Below, piece after piece: positions 6,332-7,331 of a DNA stretch of 7,331 nt. Source of the stretch: Oscillospiraceae bacterium (lineage in GTDB: Bacteria; Bacillota; Clostridia; Saccharofermentanales; Saccharofermentanaceae); contig CADCQX010000034.1 in assembly GCA_902803695.1 (NCBI GenBank), forward strand, positions 1-7,331, given 5' to 3'. The notes below the pieces were generated by a model. It had not been told where the DNA came from. It was given only the letters and a program-made list of their open reading frames with translations, and made no database searches. Positions within the stretch are counted from its first letter, which is position 1. Each line of letters starts with the position of its first letter. A program made the translations under genes and the position numbers.

Positions 6332-6529
6332 AACCTTGTAACATTTGTCCTTAAAACCTGTCCTTAAGGTTGAGAGAGGGATTAGAAACCTCTAGGTATG
6401 AGGATTTGTCGGTGATCAGGCGGGAGCTTAATAAACTATCTTTCTCCCCGAAAAATACAAGGTTCCCACTTGTGACCTGACAGATTATCATATCCCGAGA
6501 AAGCCGCGGAATGCGGCTTTTGTTTTTTT
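6332..6529 (+). ncRNA. Candidate structured non-coding RNA or leader RNA with its own terminator
   Basis: No plausible gene lies on the plus strand between 6298 and the strong plus-strand terminator at 6500-6529, yet the stretch is rich in complementary segments. Hairpins: 6349-6354 with 6364-6369 (CCTTAA/TTAAGG) and 6375-6379 with 6389-6393 (AGAGG/CCTCT). The main helix is 6395-6410 with 6479-6494: 16 positions, 15 paired including three G-U, one G-A mismatch. It encloses 6421-6426 with 6444-6450 (CGGGAG/CTCCCCG, one bulged C) and 6456-6461 with 6469-6474. A 9-bp pairing of 6332-6340 with 6456-6464 would form a pseudoknot and competes with the last hairpin. The three G-U pairs would be mismatches on the other strand, which favours a plus-strand RNA. 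The 5' end is unknown: near 6285 if the upstream promoter candidate is right. I recognise no known riboswitch core. Size and pseudoknotted shape would allow a class such as raiA RNA or a divergent 6S RNA, but I cannot confirm either. Confidence 0.55.
6500..6529 (+). terminator. Strong intrinsic terminator with no protein gene upstream
   Basis: AAAGCCGC (6500-6507) and GCGGCTTT (6513-6520) form a perfect 8-bp stem with a GGAAT loop, followed by TG and seven Ts (6523-6529). It ends the candidate RNA and lies 62 bases before the lipoprotein ATG. It could be the end of a free-standing RNA or an attenuator. I see no good upstream segment able to pair with the 5' arm as an antiterminator, and a separate promoter-like TATAAT follows, so a free-standing RNA is favoured. 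Confidence 0.88.
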
Positions 6530-6540
6530 GCAACAAAGTA

Positions 6541-6546
6541 TATAAT
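6541..6546 (+). promoter_or_regulatory. -10 box of the lipoprotein gene
   Basis: A perfect TATAAT lies 45 bases before the ATG and just after the terminator. The expected -35 position falls in the terminator's T tract (about 6518-6523, TTTTGT), a poor match, so the promoter may be weak or activator-dependent. Confidence 0.45.
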
Positions 6547-6591
6547 CCTCTCGTCTTATAGATACAGGGATATGGATTAAGGAGAGATACA

Positions 6592-7331
6592 ATGAAAAAA
6601 AAGATCATGACAGCTGCATTGGCAGCAATCCTTTTGGCGTCCGGATTAACAGGATGCCGTTCAACAAACACAACTAAGATCAAGACCAGGACCGGCAAGA
6701 CCCCTGAAACGACTCAGGAAACTGAAGAGCCGGACGAGACGGAAGGCACGGATGATCCGGGCAAAGACCAGGGTCAGAAAGATCCGCCGGATGGCTCTTT
6801 CGAGATCGATCCGGATGAGCCTTTATTCATCATGACCAACACTAACTGGGCATGGGGATTCGGCATGTCACACAGAGTCGTAATGGGTAACGGTGATGTC
6901 TACGTCTTCGGCAGCAGCTGCCAGCTACATCCGAACATAAACACTTATGAAGAGGATCTGGAACACAAACTCGATCATATGAAAGATTTCGGCCCGTCTT
7001 ACACGCTGGATGCCGATTATCTCCAGAGTCTTTTCGATGCGGCTTATGCCATAGATCCGAATGCGGATTATAACTATGAGAACATAATGTTCGACTATGG
7101 TCAGAACAAGGTGGAACTCGTTCAGACCGATAAAGCAGACGACGGTGTACTTGTCTACGAGTACGGCGATAACGAGCTGACCATCGATGACGAGAACGCA
7201 GCCAAGTTCAATGAACTTTATGAGAACTTCGCCGACCATATCACATGGGTAAACGAGACCAGTTATTCGATCTATACCACGGAACACCCGATAGTCAGTT
7301 ACAACAGCGGATATGTCAACCACGAGATCGG
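6592..7331 (+). CDS. Putative secreted lipoprotein, incomplete at the window end
   Basis: The frame stays open for 246 codons to the last base, so the C-terminus is missing. The ATG has AAGGAG (6579-6584) 7 bases upstream. Residues 1-21 are a lipoprotein signal peptide: KKK, a hydrophobic core, then the lipobox LTGC with Cys22 as the lipid-attachment site. The mature protein should be anchored on the outer face of the cytoplasmic membrane. Residues 23-72 are a low-complexity linker rich in Thr, Glu, Asp, Pro and Gly. A folded, acidic, Tyr/Asp/Asn-rich region follows from about 76, beginning FIMTNTNWAWGFGMSHRVVM and containing GNGDVYVFGSS. I do not recognise this domain and give no function. 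The composition is typical of surface lipoproteins of gut Clostridia. It follows the candidate structured RNA and probably has its own promoter. Confidence 0.85.
   Translation, partial: MKKKIMTAALAAILLASGLTGCRSTNTTKIKTRTGKTPETTQETEEPDETEGTDDPGKDQGQKDPPDGSFEIDPDEPLFIMTNTNWAWGFGMSHRVVMGNGDVYVFGSSCQLHPNINTYEEDLEHKLDHMKDFGPSYTLDADYLQSLFDAAYAIDPNADYNYENIMFDYGQNKVELVQTDKADDGVLVYEYGDNELTIDDENAAKFNELYENFADHITWVNETSYSIYTTEHPIVSYNSGYVNHEI

Noticed and set aside
6332..6529. Known riboswitch or T-box leader
   Set aside because: I looked for T-box (TGGNACCGCG), SAM, TPP, FMN, cobalamin, lysine, glycine, c-di-GMP, guanidine and fluoride core motifs and saw none. The region also lacks the SRP RNA and RNase P core sequences I know.
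6351..6698. Minus-strand open frame of 115 codons across the RNA region and lipoprotein start
   Set aside because: It is antisense to the lipoprotein signal peptide and linker and crosses the terminator. I saw no family-like features in its translation.
6925..7323. Minus-strand open frame of 132 codons
   Set aside because: It is antisense to the lipoprotein, which has a ribosome binding site, signal peptide and lipobox.

Overview
The window looks like chromosomal DNA from a Gram-positive, low-to-moderate G+C anaerobe of the Bacillota, probably a gut or rumen Clostridia (Lachnospiraceae or Oscillospiraceae-like). The basis is GGAG-type ribosome binding sites with 5-10 base spacing, GTG and TTG starts, U-tailed terminators, a lipoprotein with a Thr/Glu/Asp-rich linker, and a transporter with its two-component system arranged as is common in that group. 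The assignment is inference; no rRNA or tRNA is present to confirm it. I see no insertion sequence, phage gene or CRISPR array.

Left part (1-5154, all minus strand, transcribed right to left): response regulator (4489-5154), histidine kinase (3279-4496, TTG start, 8-base overlap with the regulator), an 84-base gap with a candidate regulated promoter, a large FtsX-type ABC permease (828-3194, GTG start), its ATPase (46-801), and a hairpin terminator at 1-37. This is a self-contained sense-and-export module. The kinase senses outside the cell, the OmpR-type regulator is phosphorylated at Asp52, and the likely target is the promoter of the permease-ATPase pair just downstream, where TTTAA is repeated at an 11-base period. 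The substrate is not visible. Antimicrobial peptides or envelope stress are the usual themes for such modules, but the kinase and permease differ in layout from the classical BceRS-BceAB type.

Middle (5155-6297): a divergent promoter region, then a YfcE/MJ0936-type metallophosphoesterase (5221-5706, plus). A terminator in the gap (5718-5747) serves the facing gene, a small two-helix membrane protein of the DUF4190 type (5773-6222, minus).

Right part (6223-7331): a gene-free stretch of about 370 bases. Its plus strand holds a possible promoter, a series of complementary segments (including a 16-position helix, 6395-6410 with 6479-6494, and a possible pseudoknot) and a textbook intrinsic terminator (6500-6529) with no protein gene in front of it. 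This is best explained as a structured non-coding RNA or leader RNA and is the most interesting item here. A separate TATAAT then precedes a lipoprotein gene (6592 to the window end, incomplete) of a family I do not recognise.
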